Source: Ciborinia camelliae (lineage: Eukaryota > Ascomycota > Leotiomycetes > Helotiales > Sclerotiniaceae). Taken from it: a stretch of DNA of 64,000 nucleotides. The stretch lies in NCBI GenBank assembly GCA_025890175.1, contig JANPYM010000011.1, forward strand, positions 662,299 to 726,298, read 5' to 3'. The position numbers and the translations under genes are program-made. This document shows positions 35,136 to 47,531 of this stretch, one piece after another (within the stretch, counting starts at the first letter, position 1; each line of letters starts with the position of its first letter). The notes under the pieces were generated by a model. The model was not told the DNA's origin. It saw only the letters and a program-made list of their open reading frames with translations, and ran no database searches.

Positions 35136-35330
35136 AGATCTTTTTGCTTTTTTGCTTTTTTGCTTTTTTGCTTTTTTGCTTTTGGGGTTGGTTCTTTGGG
35201 ATTTTACTTTTGCTTTTGCTAGACTTGGTGGTGGTTGTTTTTGTTTTTGTTTTTGTTTTTGGTTGTCATTTCGTTTTGTGGATGTCAATGTCAGATTAGA
35301 TATTATATAGAGTACATAGAGATGAGAAGT
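35136..35330. repeat. T-rich low-complexity arrays
   Basis: About five TTTTTGC heptamers at 35140-35180 followed by TTTTTG repeats around 35238-35260. Confidence 0.8.
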
Positions 35331-35439
35331 TGAGAATGATAATAATAATTGCTTCGTTTTTTGGTGACGATATCTTTAAAAGAGATATGAGATTATGCGG
35401 TACTCTCACTCTTAGGTGAAGTTATAGACAACTACCCCA

Positions 35440-36330
35440 GCATATGGAGAGGTGGAGAGAGATGGAGAGAGGTGGAGTTGTGGTCACTAGCACCAGCAGT
35501 ATTAGCTACTGGATACATGGAGTGATGGACTGGACTATATAGTAGTAAATCTTTGATTGGCCAGTTGGAGGTGGAAGAGGAATAATGTGGAGAGGTGGAG
35601 AGGTGGAGACGTGGGGTTATGGTCACTGGCAGGATTATCAGGACATGGAAACATGGAGATATGGAGCCATAGTCAACCTTTGGTTGGTCAATTTGAGTTG
35701 GAAGAGGGACCATATGGAGATGTGGATCTCGAGGAGATAGTGGAGACCTGGAGTTACGGACCACAGCAACCCTTTGATTGGCTATTGTGAATTAACTTGG
35801 AAGATACCCGTATACAGGATTATTGAGTGGTCCCAATCTTAATATTGAGGGATTTTGTGAAACTCTCTCACATGCTAGTTGAAGGCAATAGATAAGGGTT
35901 CTGAGTGAGGTTCTGCCATTGGTTGTATAATCTTCTAGTGCTTGACGTTATGGCATGCTAAGTCTAACCCATCCCTTGCATTAAATTGTCCCTTACCTGG
36001 CAAGGAATACGGTCCCCAAATGACCCTCGCTGCTAGATTGAAGTTGTCCCACTTGAGGTATGGATGACCACCATTTCAGACTGATTCTCCAAATAGTCCC
36101 CCAAATAGCTTCTTTCAATGACCATTTCAAACTTGTGCCTTGAAAGAGTTTTTCAAAATACAATCTTCAAGTGACCTATTCGGAATCCCACCCATATTCA
36201 AAGTGATCTTCCAAGGGATTCTCTAAATGTCACCCAATGAGATGTAGAGTCATGGTCGACAACAATCTTTTGATTGGTCACTGGGAATTAACTGGAAGAT
36301 ATATTTAAGACTGTGGAGTGATCCTGGTAT
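35440..36330. repeat. Diverged repeat family with ATTGG core
   Basis: At least four related segments carry a TTTGATTGG-like core followed by a purine-rich GGAAGA block (near 35550, 35682, 35774 and 36271). Each is preceded by GTGGAG/ATGGAG runs and a GGTCAC/GGACCAC motif. Units are roughly 100-130 bp in the first three and strongly diverged. No coding content. Confidence 0.6.
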
Positions 36331-37490
36331 GTACTGGAATTATGGATGTTTAACGCCAGTGCATGGATGTATGAAGAACTGCACAAGAGCAATTCTTGAT
36401 TTGTTAGCTGGCAATGCCTATCCACCAGTGGGTAATCAGGTTCATAAACCAACCTGAAGGTGAAAGTTTAACATGATAATATTTCTCAGGCTCCCTCTTT
36501 GTACACTTTAAAACTTGATTGAATCATTCAATACAGATCAAATAATAAAGTGATACAATTCGGACAGAATTTATGGAAATTTTGATTGTTTTTGATCTCT
36601 GAAAGTTGGCAAAGCATTTCATGAATGGGTGTATGCACTGGTAATCTTTGAAATATAAACAGCATTTTGGAGTAGTCCCATTATTACCTGGAGGTATGAG
36701 TATCACCATACCTAACCAGCATGTGAAATGCAGTATCATAAATGATAGCAACACATCGGTTAGTTGTATTCAAGAGCTACCAGATTACAAGTGTCCTACC
36801 ATCATCTAGATTGATATAAAACTGTCACCAGTCTTTGTGATTGAACAGTGAGTTTTTATGAAAGATATTCCAGTCTTCATCAAGTGATGGGCAACTGTAA
36901 CCTCTCGGCTAACAAAAACATCCCCCTTACACGTGACACATTACCCGAGATATCAGGTCAAAGATGGGAAGACATCATATTACATCAAAAGACTTGTTTC
37001 ACTTTAATGTGGAATTATAAATGACAGTGGTTAAGTTCTTTGCTCAGTCTGATGATTGATCAAGACCAAAGGAGCAAAAATGTTCGACCATCACATCTGT
37101 CTTTTCTGTTGCATTAATAAGCTGGAGGACTTGTCATTCATCTCCATCTTATGGTTTATGAATTTCTGAATTTCTGAAAGCTGGATTCCATTTTAGGAAT
37201 AAAAATAACTTCAATACATTTTTGTCTTTGTTTGATGTATATCACCAAATGAAAAAGATTCGTCATGCTCACATGCAATACTCAAAAATGCAAGTCCCAC
37301 AACAACCTGCACATATATATACCAATGTGGGACATCATCACTTGGCTACACATCTTTTTTCTTTCTTGAAACTGTACTCTTTAAAGGAAAGATTTTCTGC
37401 TATTGCAGAAAATGTATACCAGCTAGGTATTCTCAAGTTCCAAATCATAGATCCAGATATATCTGATTGACCAATGAATAGGTAGAAACA
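36331..37490. other. AT-rich gene-free region
   Basis: No intact or decayed protein frame was recognised on either strand. Confidence 0.4.
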
Positions 37491-37620
37491 GGAGAGATAA
37501 GACACTTTTCATAATTTTGTGATCTTCTGGTGAACCCCATGGTCTCTTGTGGTCATGACAGTGCATACAATCATCCCTACAGTGAGTTCTTGTAACAGTG
37601 GTTCAAATCCATGCACCTCC
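37491..37620 (+). other. Decayed tRNA-like unit (weak)
   Basis: The 3' end has a good B-box, GTGGTTCAAATCCATG (37598-37613), followed by CACCTCC and a T-run. A 5' partner GGAGAGATA at 37491 pairs only partly. It matches the size and orientation of the units to its right. Confidence 0.25.
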
Positions 37621-37783
37621 TCTATCTTTTTCAGAAAGTTTGTTGATTGTAGACAGATTTGATACCAAGTTTCCATTTTATATGGATTTGGGATTCTTCG
37701 CTTTTGGGAAAATGCTATGAATCTTTATCTTCATCTTTATCTTCATCTTGTGGTATAGCCAATGGGAGAACAACCAAAATAAG

Positions 37784-37925
37784 GAAGACGTGGTCAAGAA
37801 GATAAAACACTTGATTTAAAGTTGGATTTTGTGTTTTGACCTGTGGCGTTTGCACTCTTTTCGGAGGAATGCACACAAGATCTCTTTTGAGCTTGTGTAA
37901 TGGTAGTTCAAGTCAATTCATTTCT
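37784..37925 (+). other. Decayed tRNA-Ser-like unit
   Basis: GAAGACG-TG-GTC at 37784 and ACTTGATTTAAAGTTGG align with the better preserved unit at 38070. The 3' part has GGTAG-TTCAAGT and CATTTCT, then CTTCC and a T5 run. Stem pairing is partly lost. Confidence 0.35.
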
Positions 37926-38069
37926 TCCTTTTTGATTCTATGACAGTCTGCCAACTACCAAGTTGCCTTCTTAGCAGAAAGGGATCTTTCCCTTTTCTGA
38001 TTTGTTTTTGAGAGGATATGCTCCTGGTCTTCATAATGTGGTGTGATCATAAAATGACAATAAAAATAA

Positions 38070-38206
38070 GGGGATGTGGTCCAAGGAAAGGCATCTGACT
38101 TGAAGTTAGGTCTTGGGAAGAACTGATGGCAAGAAATTTGGTTTCCAGTGATTATCCAAGTTCTGCCATGAGTTCATTTAACGATAGTTCGAACCCATCC
38201 ATTCCT
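38070..38206 (+). tRNA. tRNA-Ser(TGA)-like unit with very long variable region
   Basis: GGGGATG pairs over all seven positions with CATTCCT (38200-38206; two G-T pairs). D arm GTC-CAAGGAAA-GGC follows. The anticodon arm TCTGA-CTTGAAG-TTAGG (38094-38110) closes fully and shows anticodon TGA. The T arm is GATAG-TTCGAAC-CCATC (one mismatch, 38183-38199). Seventy-two nt lie between anticodon and T arms, far longer than a serine variable arm. Terminator signal is weak (T4). Confidence 0.4.
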
Positions 38207-38232
38207 ATATTGCTTTTGCCCTTTCTAAGTTT

Positions 38233-38312
38233 ACTACTTTTCGTGAGGGGGGGAATGGCCTTGGGGAGGGGAGGGGGAGGGGGAGGGGGAGGGGGATGCG
38301 AGGGGGATGCGA
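38233..38312 (+). repeat. G-run array
   Basis: Repeated GGGGGA units (38262-38296) plus two GGGGGATGCGA copies; potential G-quadruplex sequence 27-100 bp after the tRNA-like unit. Confidence 0.85.
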
Positions 38313-38571
38313 GGAACTGCATGGGCTCTGGGCAGTTTTGTTCTTCCAATTCTTACCTGGTCTTGTGGTATATACCACCAGTCTCCAGACATAGAATACA
38401 AAAGTCACAGGGGTTATTTCCATCTCGGCCCGAAGTTAACCCGGATCCGGGACACCAATCAAAGCCTTAACGTCACATGCACAAAAGAGTTCAAAAGTTT
38501 TGTTGCATATCTGTTAGAAACAGAGTTCAATAAAATTAATTTTGTTTAGAAAATCAAACCAGATCAAACCA

Positions 38572-38712
38572 AATGATGTGGTTAGACTTCAGTCATATAA
38601 TGTGGGTGGATGCCACTTCTTTTTTTTTTTTTTCTGCAACGAAGCAGGCTCCCAAGCCTTTCCATACATATAAGCAACGATAGTTTGATTCTATCCATCC
38701 ATTATACTTTTA
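38572..38712 (+). other. Decayed tRNA-like unit
   Basis: AATGATG-TG-GTTAG at the 5' end; T arm GATAG-TTTGATT-CTATC (38689-38705) is a perfect 5-bp stem, followed by CATCCAT which pairs with five of seven 5' bases. Same orientation and length as neighbours. Confidence 0.35.
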
Positions 38713-39772
38713 ATTGCTTTGAATAGTCTTCTTTTTTGAGGTTGTGATAGATTCTTTCCTCTGTTTCTTTCCGTTAAGGGGGGTAGGCGAATCTTTCCCC
38801 GCCTCATCATTTCCATGCCACACCCTATTAATTGTTTAAGAAAACATTTCCTAATTGATAAATCTGTTTAACAAGAAAACATTCTATGCTTCGGGGAAAG
38901 TCAATTAAATATAAGAGAATATAACAGTAAGTGGTGGGAGAATGTGTACTAGGAAAAGGGGGGAAATTCAAAATCTCGATAACTCTAATCTTGATTTTGA
39001 TTCCATCATATGATTAATGGTTTCACGGTATCATATACTATATCGAGAGCAAGCACCAAGCAAGCAACAGAATATATGATAAATAGGTGAGATGCATACT
39101 ATAAAGTATGTTGTTGCAAGGAGATATCAGAAATTGGTTCATCCCACTGTGACTAAAGGAAGTCAAACTATCTCAGCTACAATGAGTGTATGAAACCATA
39201 GTTTGGGTCTATCCATCTTCAGTAGCATAGAAGGTTTAGAATTAGTTGCTAAAAATAGGGCCATAAACACATAATTTTAACATTCATATTCAAGATTCGA
39301 AGGTTGTTGAGATACGCGAAGAGAGGTAGAAGTATTACAAAGATAAAAAGTACTTGTGATACGGTTATTATTCTCGATATTGGGCATGTCACGATGTTTC
39401 CTCATGTTAGCAATTCGATGGAGGCATACTGACTAGTTATTCCGCGGAAAACAGGATCTATTCCCTTGACAATGTAACAATGTTGGTACAACACTCGTCT
39501 ATTTGGCGACCCCTTTTTCGCTTCATTCTGTTGTGTTACCATCCTCCCTCAATTTCCAAGAAAATCAGAACATTCAATCAGTCTATAACCTCTCCGGATG
39601 AATCTAGAAATCAGCGTCACGTATATTCTCGAGGATACCTCTTTCCGCAAAATTCACAGCGCTCCTTCCTAACAAGACCTTCTCCCCACTTCCAAAGCAC
39701 ACCTACCCAAGACCAATTTAATCCAAGTATCGCTCAGCAAGTCACTTCCAAATACAAATATATAAACAAATA
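38713..39772. other. AT-rich gene-free region
   Basis: A 97-codon frame at 39480-39773 runs into the next tRNA-like unit and has no family features; considered chance. Confidence 0.4.
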
Positions 39773-39928
39773 GGGCATATAGTTCAATGGTAGAATACAC
39801 TCTTGGAAGTGTGACTGACTCCCTTTGAGTACCTTGGTAAGTTGAGTGTTCGGGGAGGGTAGGGCGTGTGTACGTTCCGAAACTCTTCCGAAAGTGCGGG
39901 TGATGTGAGTTGAAGTCTCACTAAGCCC
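39773..39928 (+). tRNA. tRNA-like unit with long insert (Pro-like loop)
   Basis: GGGCATA pairs with TAAGCCC (39922-39928) at six of seven positions. D arm GTTC-AATGGTA-GAAT and T arm GTGAG-TTGAAGT-CTCAC (perfect stem, 39905-39921) are present. The loop reads CT-TGG-A, like proline, but standard spacing would read GGA. About 85-90 nt separate the halves. A T10 run follows at about 39939-39948. Confidence 0.4.
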
Positions 39929-41640
39929 AAATTTTAATTTTTTTTTTGGATATTTTTCTCTTCTTTTGACTCTCATTGATTGATTGGCGGTGTTTTTTTG
40001 CGAACCTATTCTATTCTATCCTGCGTAGGGCGGGAATGAGATTGGGATTAGTGGAGGGTAAAACGGTTCCTTCCTAAAGATGATATCAATTCAAAGTTCC
40101 CAAAGAGCTCACTTTTCATGATATATGATCATGATATATATATATGGGTAACTTGTAGCCCTACCACCTAATCTAAATGAGATACAAAAGTGTATATAGG
40201 TGGATAAGAGTAATTTATATGAAGGGAATATAAATTTTTCAAATGAGTGATTCGAAGTTTAAGGAGAACGGGGAGAGGAAAGAGAATGCGTAGTTGTGAA
40301 GCCATTTCTCATTATGATTTTGTATTTATTTATTTACACCTTTTCTTTTTACCTGCATGGTTGATACTGGATAGATAATGGGTGGACGATCCGAGTACCT
40401 GAATGTAAGGCTGGATATTAACCCAAGATAGTAGGTATGGTTAACCAATTCGGGCGGCTTTCCATATTTTGCCCGTACAAATTGATGTCACGGTAAACCA
40501 TATAAGTTGGGTATAAGTAAATGGTACATTTCCCCTTTGCAGATTTTCTTTTCCATATAACATTTTTCTTTATACAACTTTAATTAATTAGTTACTCTAA
40601 TGTGTATATGGGATACCAGCTCAGGTCACGATTTAACTGCGTAAGTCTTCTCCAGGAGATGGCGGGGCAGACTCCCCCCTTTCTTATTTTGCGGGGCTGG
40701 GATCCGAAGAAATGACACACTTGAGTGTCCAGCCATATTTTTCGTTTCAGATATCATGTCATCTTTCAGCAGATCAGGGATCATCTAATCCTGACTATAG
40801 TGTATCGCAATATCAGATAAGTTCATTCTCAATATTTCGTATCATGAAAATTGTTCAGCAGGTTAGCGACTGCCCAATCTCGTAGCATTTCGCATAAGTT
40901 CATTTTCACACTTAGAATTTTGTTGGGTATCTTCTGATGTGTAACAATACCATATAATTGAGTAATAAGCTTAGCTTCCTCCAACGGACCCCGCACGCTT
41001 TTCATTATATGCACCCGACAATTACATGTCACATCATACGTCTCTTATATGAGCCTCATACCCAAACGTTCAAATCTCTCGGGACATAAGCCTGAAAATA
41101 CATGGATGGTTCTTGAATATTGCAGATGGGCTAATGGGAGGGCCCTTAACTTTTCCTACAATCATTTCATCCAGTATATGTATCCATCTTAATTCCGCGC
41201 ATAATAGCAGTCCCAAACACTAATAACAATCTACAGAAACCAAAGTTCATACGTACCCACGGGTGGTTCTACCTGGTCCAGTCAGCACCTTGTTTCAAAT
41301 GAAATGGGGTTCTAATCCGTAAAGACATGGAGCATTTAAGTTACATACGAGGTTGGTGTTGGCACGAAAGTCCGCTGAGCTCATATCCCACTTACCATTC
41401 CAAGTCAAGCTGATTTGAACACCCCCTTCGTATAATATAGAGACTACTAATAGAGGCTACTCCGATAACAAATCTTGAAGTCACACATCATCCCTCGTCC
41501 TCTAGTTTTGAACAAACATCGCCGAAGTTGGAATAGCACCCGCCCGATGGCATTTCCTAAAAGAATGTCGGCATTAAGGTCTTTGAAATTTACGTCTCAG
41601 CACAGGTAAAGTCTTCCCCATCTAATTCCCCTTGCGAGAT
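39929..41640. other. AT-rich gene-free region
   Basis: No supported gene on either strand; includes a TATATATATA run at 40136-40145. Confidence 0.4.
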
Positions 41641-41657
41641 CGAGCTCGGATATCTAA

Positions 41658-42112
41658 TCGCAAAAGTATCTGGACCAAACAATATTTGAGAAGCACCAAG
41701 GTGTTTCAGCTGGCAAATATACCATTGGACTAGCCCTTCAGTATATGAACTATTGTGCCGATACAGAAGGTAAGTCCGTAGCATTGAGAAGCCTTCAGCC
41801 AATCCAAGTCTTTTTCCGAAGCAAAAATATCATATGGGGTTAACAACCATACAGATGTCTGTTCTCTAGCCCTCGCAGCTGTCTCCCGAGGTCTTCACGA
41901 CTCCGTAAACTCACCATCGACCCCAAATCTATCGGACGGCTAGAAGTCGACACAGAATCACGCATTGAAAAAGCCAAGTCCGTCAAGTTAGTTCTCACAA
42001 CCCTGTTTGAGCCATCCGGCAACACGAGTCTAGAAGGAATCGACACAATCCACGCCTATTTTGGTGGCATAAATGCCCTATTAAATGCTTTCAATTGGGT
42101 AGAATCTCGTGA
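41658..42112 (+). pseudogene. HMG-CoA synthase fragment, decayed
   Basis: Two former exons are visible. The first (to 41769) reads YLDQTIFEKHQGVSAGKYTI then GLALQYMNYCADTE, as in the N-terminus of HMG-CoA synthase. A canonical intron (GTAAGT at 41770, TTAAC, ACAG at 41851-41854) still joins to DVCSLALAAVSRGL. A frameshift near 41895-41905 follows, then IDPKSIGRLEVDTES, KAKSVKLVLTTLFEPSGNTS and GGINALLNAFNWVESRD. A stop precedes SQKYLDQ. The catalytic cysteine of the NACYGGT motif is replaced (reads HAYFGGI). Homology ends near 42112; the remaining two thirds of the enzyme is absent. The intact enzyme feeds the mevalonate pathway. Confidence 0.88.
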
Positions 42113-42299
42113 TCCCATTTTGGGGTGGGAGACGGGAGAAGGGGAGAAGAGAGGTTTGCTGATGTGCAACCAATACATTTTCTTTAGTGGCATTCCATTT
42201 CCAAGTAGAGCTATTATTAGACTATAGGAGGCACTTGGTATAGTATTAGGAATTCGTTTGTTGCATATCTGGAAACAAATCGAGTTTGGTCACGTACGT

Positions 42300-42389
42300 G
42301 AGTTAGATCCCCTGAGTAGCAATATACACAGAAAGGAAGCGGTTGAGTTAGATCCCCTGAGTAGCAATATACACAGAAAGGAAGCGGTT
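42300..42389. repeat. Perfect 45-bp tandem duplication
   Basis: Units 42300-42344 and 42345-42389 are identical; they begin GAGTTAGATCCCCTGAGTAG. Confidence 0.97.
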
Positions 42390-43409
42390 GACGAGGACTC
42401 CTGAAAGTCAACTTTAGAATCTCCATCCACTCCAATAGAATCTCATTTCCAGCTTAAATCCTTTCCAATTATACAAATGTGGTCATAGTCAAACTCCGAA
42501 TACGAAAAGAGTAGATCACCACTTGTAACACTCACACCCCTCCCCCCCACAACACCTAAACCCCCCAAACCACCAATACAAAATAGGATATATGAGTAGG
42601 TAACTTCACCAATAAAATACCTGTCTCAAGCCGAGCTATTCAGTGGATGCTATAGGGTAGTAAGCTCTAACTCTTGACTTGTTGATATCATATATTTGAT
42701 TCCTAGTCTGTAGCACCCGCTGTACGATCCGAAGCTGCGCAATCATCTATAGAATATCCATCCATCCACCCAACTACAGTAAATCATCTCGATCCAGACG
42801 ATCTCGAGTCCCATTGCCACGTTAATCCCCAACCAAGAAAACATATTTCTCGATCTCACCTTAGGTAGTCTAAAAAGACAGTACAGATAATATTATTCAT
42901 TAATCGTCAATACTCAACTAACTATAGGTATCTTTACCCTTGACCTTTCACTGGCGCTTCACCTTAAATTAGTATTTCTATACCTCGTGTCAATACAAGA
43001 TATCAAACACTCCCCTCTTAATCTTTAGTTTTCTTGCTCGTGGTACACCTACAATTAGATGCTGATATTAGATGCAGAACTACTGCCATGGCTCACAATT
43101 TAAACGGCATCAAAGTCCCTATCGAGAGTCTTCATCATCATCAAAGAAATCAAAATCATCAAATCAGAGACCCAATCTCATCAAGTCAACTCTCATAGCT
43201 CCTCAAAATGCATAAATATCAAACTAATAGAGGATATATCCTAGTAGCACCATCTGTTCCACCCAATGTCGATTTGTCATTGTGGGGCGAGAAAAGATTC
43301 CCAGGGTAAAGTCACAGATAGCCCCAACGCCGCAATAATCTATGCCCATTCCATTTTCCTATCATGCATGCAATGCGAAAAGTGAAATTATTTCTTTTAG
43401 TAGACTAAA
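42390..43409. other. Gene-free spacer before MAP2
   Basis: No coding frame; ordinary AT-rich sequence and the MAP2 3' side. Confidence 0.45.
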
Positions 43410-44985
<1,576 letters not shown>

Positions 44986-45337
44986 CTTGTATCACCTGAT
45001 GACAAAACGTCGAAGTCTTGTTCCAATGATACAAATGAATTTAATTGACTTTTGTATTGAAAACAAGATGCAGCTGTTGGCAGAACAATAGTTTGTTGAA
45101 AGAGAGAAATCTAACAATTGCTTTCCCCTCCAAGAGTCTAAGGTACAGCCTCTCGGGTTAATATCGGGATAGGATGTTAAGGCTAGTCATGTTGTGCCAC
45201 ACCCCTGTCAAATAGTATCAAGTCATGCCGTCACTGGACTTTCAAGGTTGATAATGTAATGCATTGGCAAAGCTCTCGTGAAAGTTCTCTCGATCCATTA
45301 TTCTCTCCCATATAGTTGCCCAATTCAACGATGAGGA

Positions 45338-46192
45338 ATGCCACTCCATTTTCGCCCCTCTCCTTTTGTCATCCCAAGGATTCGACCACAACGATCTTCT
45401 TTTCATAGTACTGCTATACGTAGAGATGCCGCTCAGAACCACTATGAGACTTTACAAGTCGCCCCCGATGCTACACCGGCCGATATCAAAAAGTACGATC
45501 GCTCCCCCTCCATTTCCAATCAACGTTCTCATACTAAACTAATCCTTTTAAGATCATTCTACGCCCTCAGTAAACTCCATCACCCCGATCATAACCCCTC
45601 CGACCCCCATGCATCAAAACGTTTTGTAAAAATATCCGAAGCCTGGGCAATCCTCGGCACCCCAGCCAAACGTCAAGCCTATGATAGAGAACATCATATC
45701 CATTCTCATGCCCACGGAACCGCGCATCGACACCCTCAAGGTTCGTATTCATCGAGCGGCCCAGCAGGTGGTAGACCAGCTACTGGTCTGAGTAGACGAC
45801 GAACACAATTTCGAGGACCGCCGCCTAGTTTTTATAGAAGCGGAGGATGGGGAGAACACAGTGCGAAGAGAAGGGCTGCGCAGGATAATGGTGCGCCGGG
45901 AGCAGAGGCTCCGCCAAATACAGGGATGGGTGGTGGGATGGGGACGGGTCAAATGCCATGGGGCCCAGAAGGAGACGTGCCACATTTTGATAAACGAGCA
46001 CACACCCAGACGCACGACAATGTGGATAGACGTAGGCGACGTCGGATGAGTCAACATTTCATTCCAGCGGATGAGGAGAGGAGCACTTTCACCAATTTCG
46101 TCATCCTCAGCGCAGTGATATCTTTGAGCGTCGCAATACCATCGTATATTTACGAGAGGATGACAGGTGCAGGGAGGCCAAAAAAGAAATAA
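45338..46192 (+). CDS. Mitochondrial J-domain (DnaJ) protein
   Basis: Exons 45338-45492 and 45553-46192 give 264 aa. The first 35 residues are basic and acid-free (PSPFVIPRIRPQRSSFHSTA), a mitochondrial presequence. The J domain spans about residues 36-105, with NHYETLQVAPDATPADIKK and, after the intron, SFYALSKLHHPDHNPSD (HPD tripeptide present) and FVKISEAWAILGTPAKR. The middle is G, P and R rich. A hydrophobic helix near the C-terminus (NFVILSAVISLSVAIPSYIY) suggests a membrane anchor. HPD proteins stimulate Hsp70 ATPase, so a mitochondrial Hsp70 partner is likely. An out-of-frame ATG sits 7 nt upstream at 45331. Confidence 0.85.
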   Translation: MPLHFRPSPFVIPRIRPQRSSFHSTAIRRDAAQNHYETLQVAPDATPADIKKYDRSPSISNQRSHTKLILLRSFYALSKLHHPDHNPSDPHASKRFVKISEAWAILGTPAKRQAYDREHHIHSHAHGTAHRHPQGSYSSSGPAGGRPATGLSRRRTQFRGPPPSFYRSGGWGEHSAKRRAAQDNGAPGAEAPPNTGMGGGMGTGQMPWGPEGDVPHFDKRAHTQTHDNVDRRRRRRMSQHFIPADEERSTFTNFVILSAVISLSVAIPSYIYERMTGAGRPKKK

Positions 46193-46381
46193 GTCACATA
46201 AAATTCGCACAAATATAGACCATAGAATTATCTATCCTTTAGGAGTACTTTTCGGTCAGTTATATTACAAACAGTCACCTCATTGCAATGCTATACTGTG
46301 CGTGCCACAGAAAATGATATCAGAATTACACCTCTATTCTAGAATCGTATGGCCAACTCCCCAATCTCGAAGAATCAAACT

Positions 46382-47531
46382 CTATGACTCGAATGTGAAG
46401 CTTGTGCCAATCTTGTGGGTAGCTTGGTCGAGCTTTTGGGTATCGAAGGAGGCACCAAGACCAAGGGTGGCACCAGGTCGGAGAACAACGTTGTAAGCAA
46501 CAGCGGCAACACCACGGTCGTTGATCTTGACCTATGAGTTCATTGGGTTAGCGAAGGTTAGGGGTAAATATGCGCAAATTGCCTACCTTGGCGAAGGAGA
46601 GAGGGTCAAGTCTGTACTTGCTGGCAACCTCGAGACCAACTGAGTTGGTGTTCTTGGAGTCCCAGGTAGCCTTGGCACCGGCCTCGACTTGGCTGTTGAC
46701 CTTGTGGTAGTATGAAGCGGAGAAGACGCTCAAGTTGTCAGCGGCAGTGATGGCAGCACTGTAAGTTGGGGCAGTGTATCCAACAGCGGCGGAGTAGCTG
46801 GTGATAGCTGCCTTTTGGACATCATAACCAGCGGTAGCACCGGCCAAGAAACCATCTTGTCCGATAACAGCGTCAACGGTGGCAGTTGGGCCCTTGAGGA
46901 GGTCGAAGAATGCGCGTCCGTGGAAGTTTGGTTGCTTGAAGTGAAGGTTGACCTTGGCGCCCTTCTTTTGGGTGGTAGGAGCGAAGGAACCGAGAAGCTC
47001 AGCCTTGAGGCCCTTAGCAATGGTGTCGTTGATCTCAATCTTGGTGTCGAGAGCGTTGAGGGTGTTCCATGTTTGAGTAAGAGTCAAGCCTGTACCGTCA
47101 TCATACTGGATTAGCAACTGTGAACAATCGGGCTGCCTAGCGACACAAAAACCATATGAACTAAACGGAGGGAAATATTGTAAAATAAATTCATCAAAAT
47201 ATATACCAGTTGGCTTGTCTGTGAACTTGGCCTCCAACTGCACACAAGAACTGTCCATCAGCGTTTGTCAAAAATCATTTCGTTCCCATTATATTTCGTA
47301 CCAGACCACTTGTGGCATTATCGTGAGTGCTCTTTCCAGTCACTTTGAAGGCGACATTGTTTGGGGTATTCGACTTAACCTCAAGTGCGGCAGCAGTGAG
47401 GTGGTAGAAATCTTTGTTGAGCAACTGATTAACATGGAGGTTAGCTTCAAATATTTTGTAAACATGCGCAACATGGAGAATCTCACGTCGTTCGACGCCT
47501 TGGCGATATCGGTGAATGCTGGGACAGACAT
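46382..47531 (-). CDS. POR1: Mitochondrial outer-membrane porin VDAC
   Basis: Exons 47531-47487, 47424-47302, 47237-47207, 47089-46587 and 46531-46382 give 283 aa, exactly the normal VDAC length. It starts MSVPAFTDIAKASND (the N-terminal helix), continues LLNKDFYHLTAAALEVKSNT, then GLTLTQTWNTLNALDTKIEI and amphipathic beta strands to the family end GTSFTFES. A 31-nt exon encodes LEAKFTDKPTG. The protein forms the 19-strand channel for ATP, ADP and metabolites in the outer mitochondrial membrane. Codon use is strongly biased to C-ending codons, as expected of a highly expressed gene. Convergent with the J-protein gene (189 bp between stops). Confidence 0.96.
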
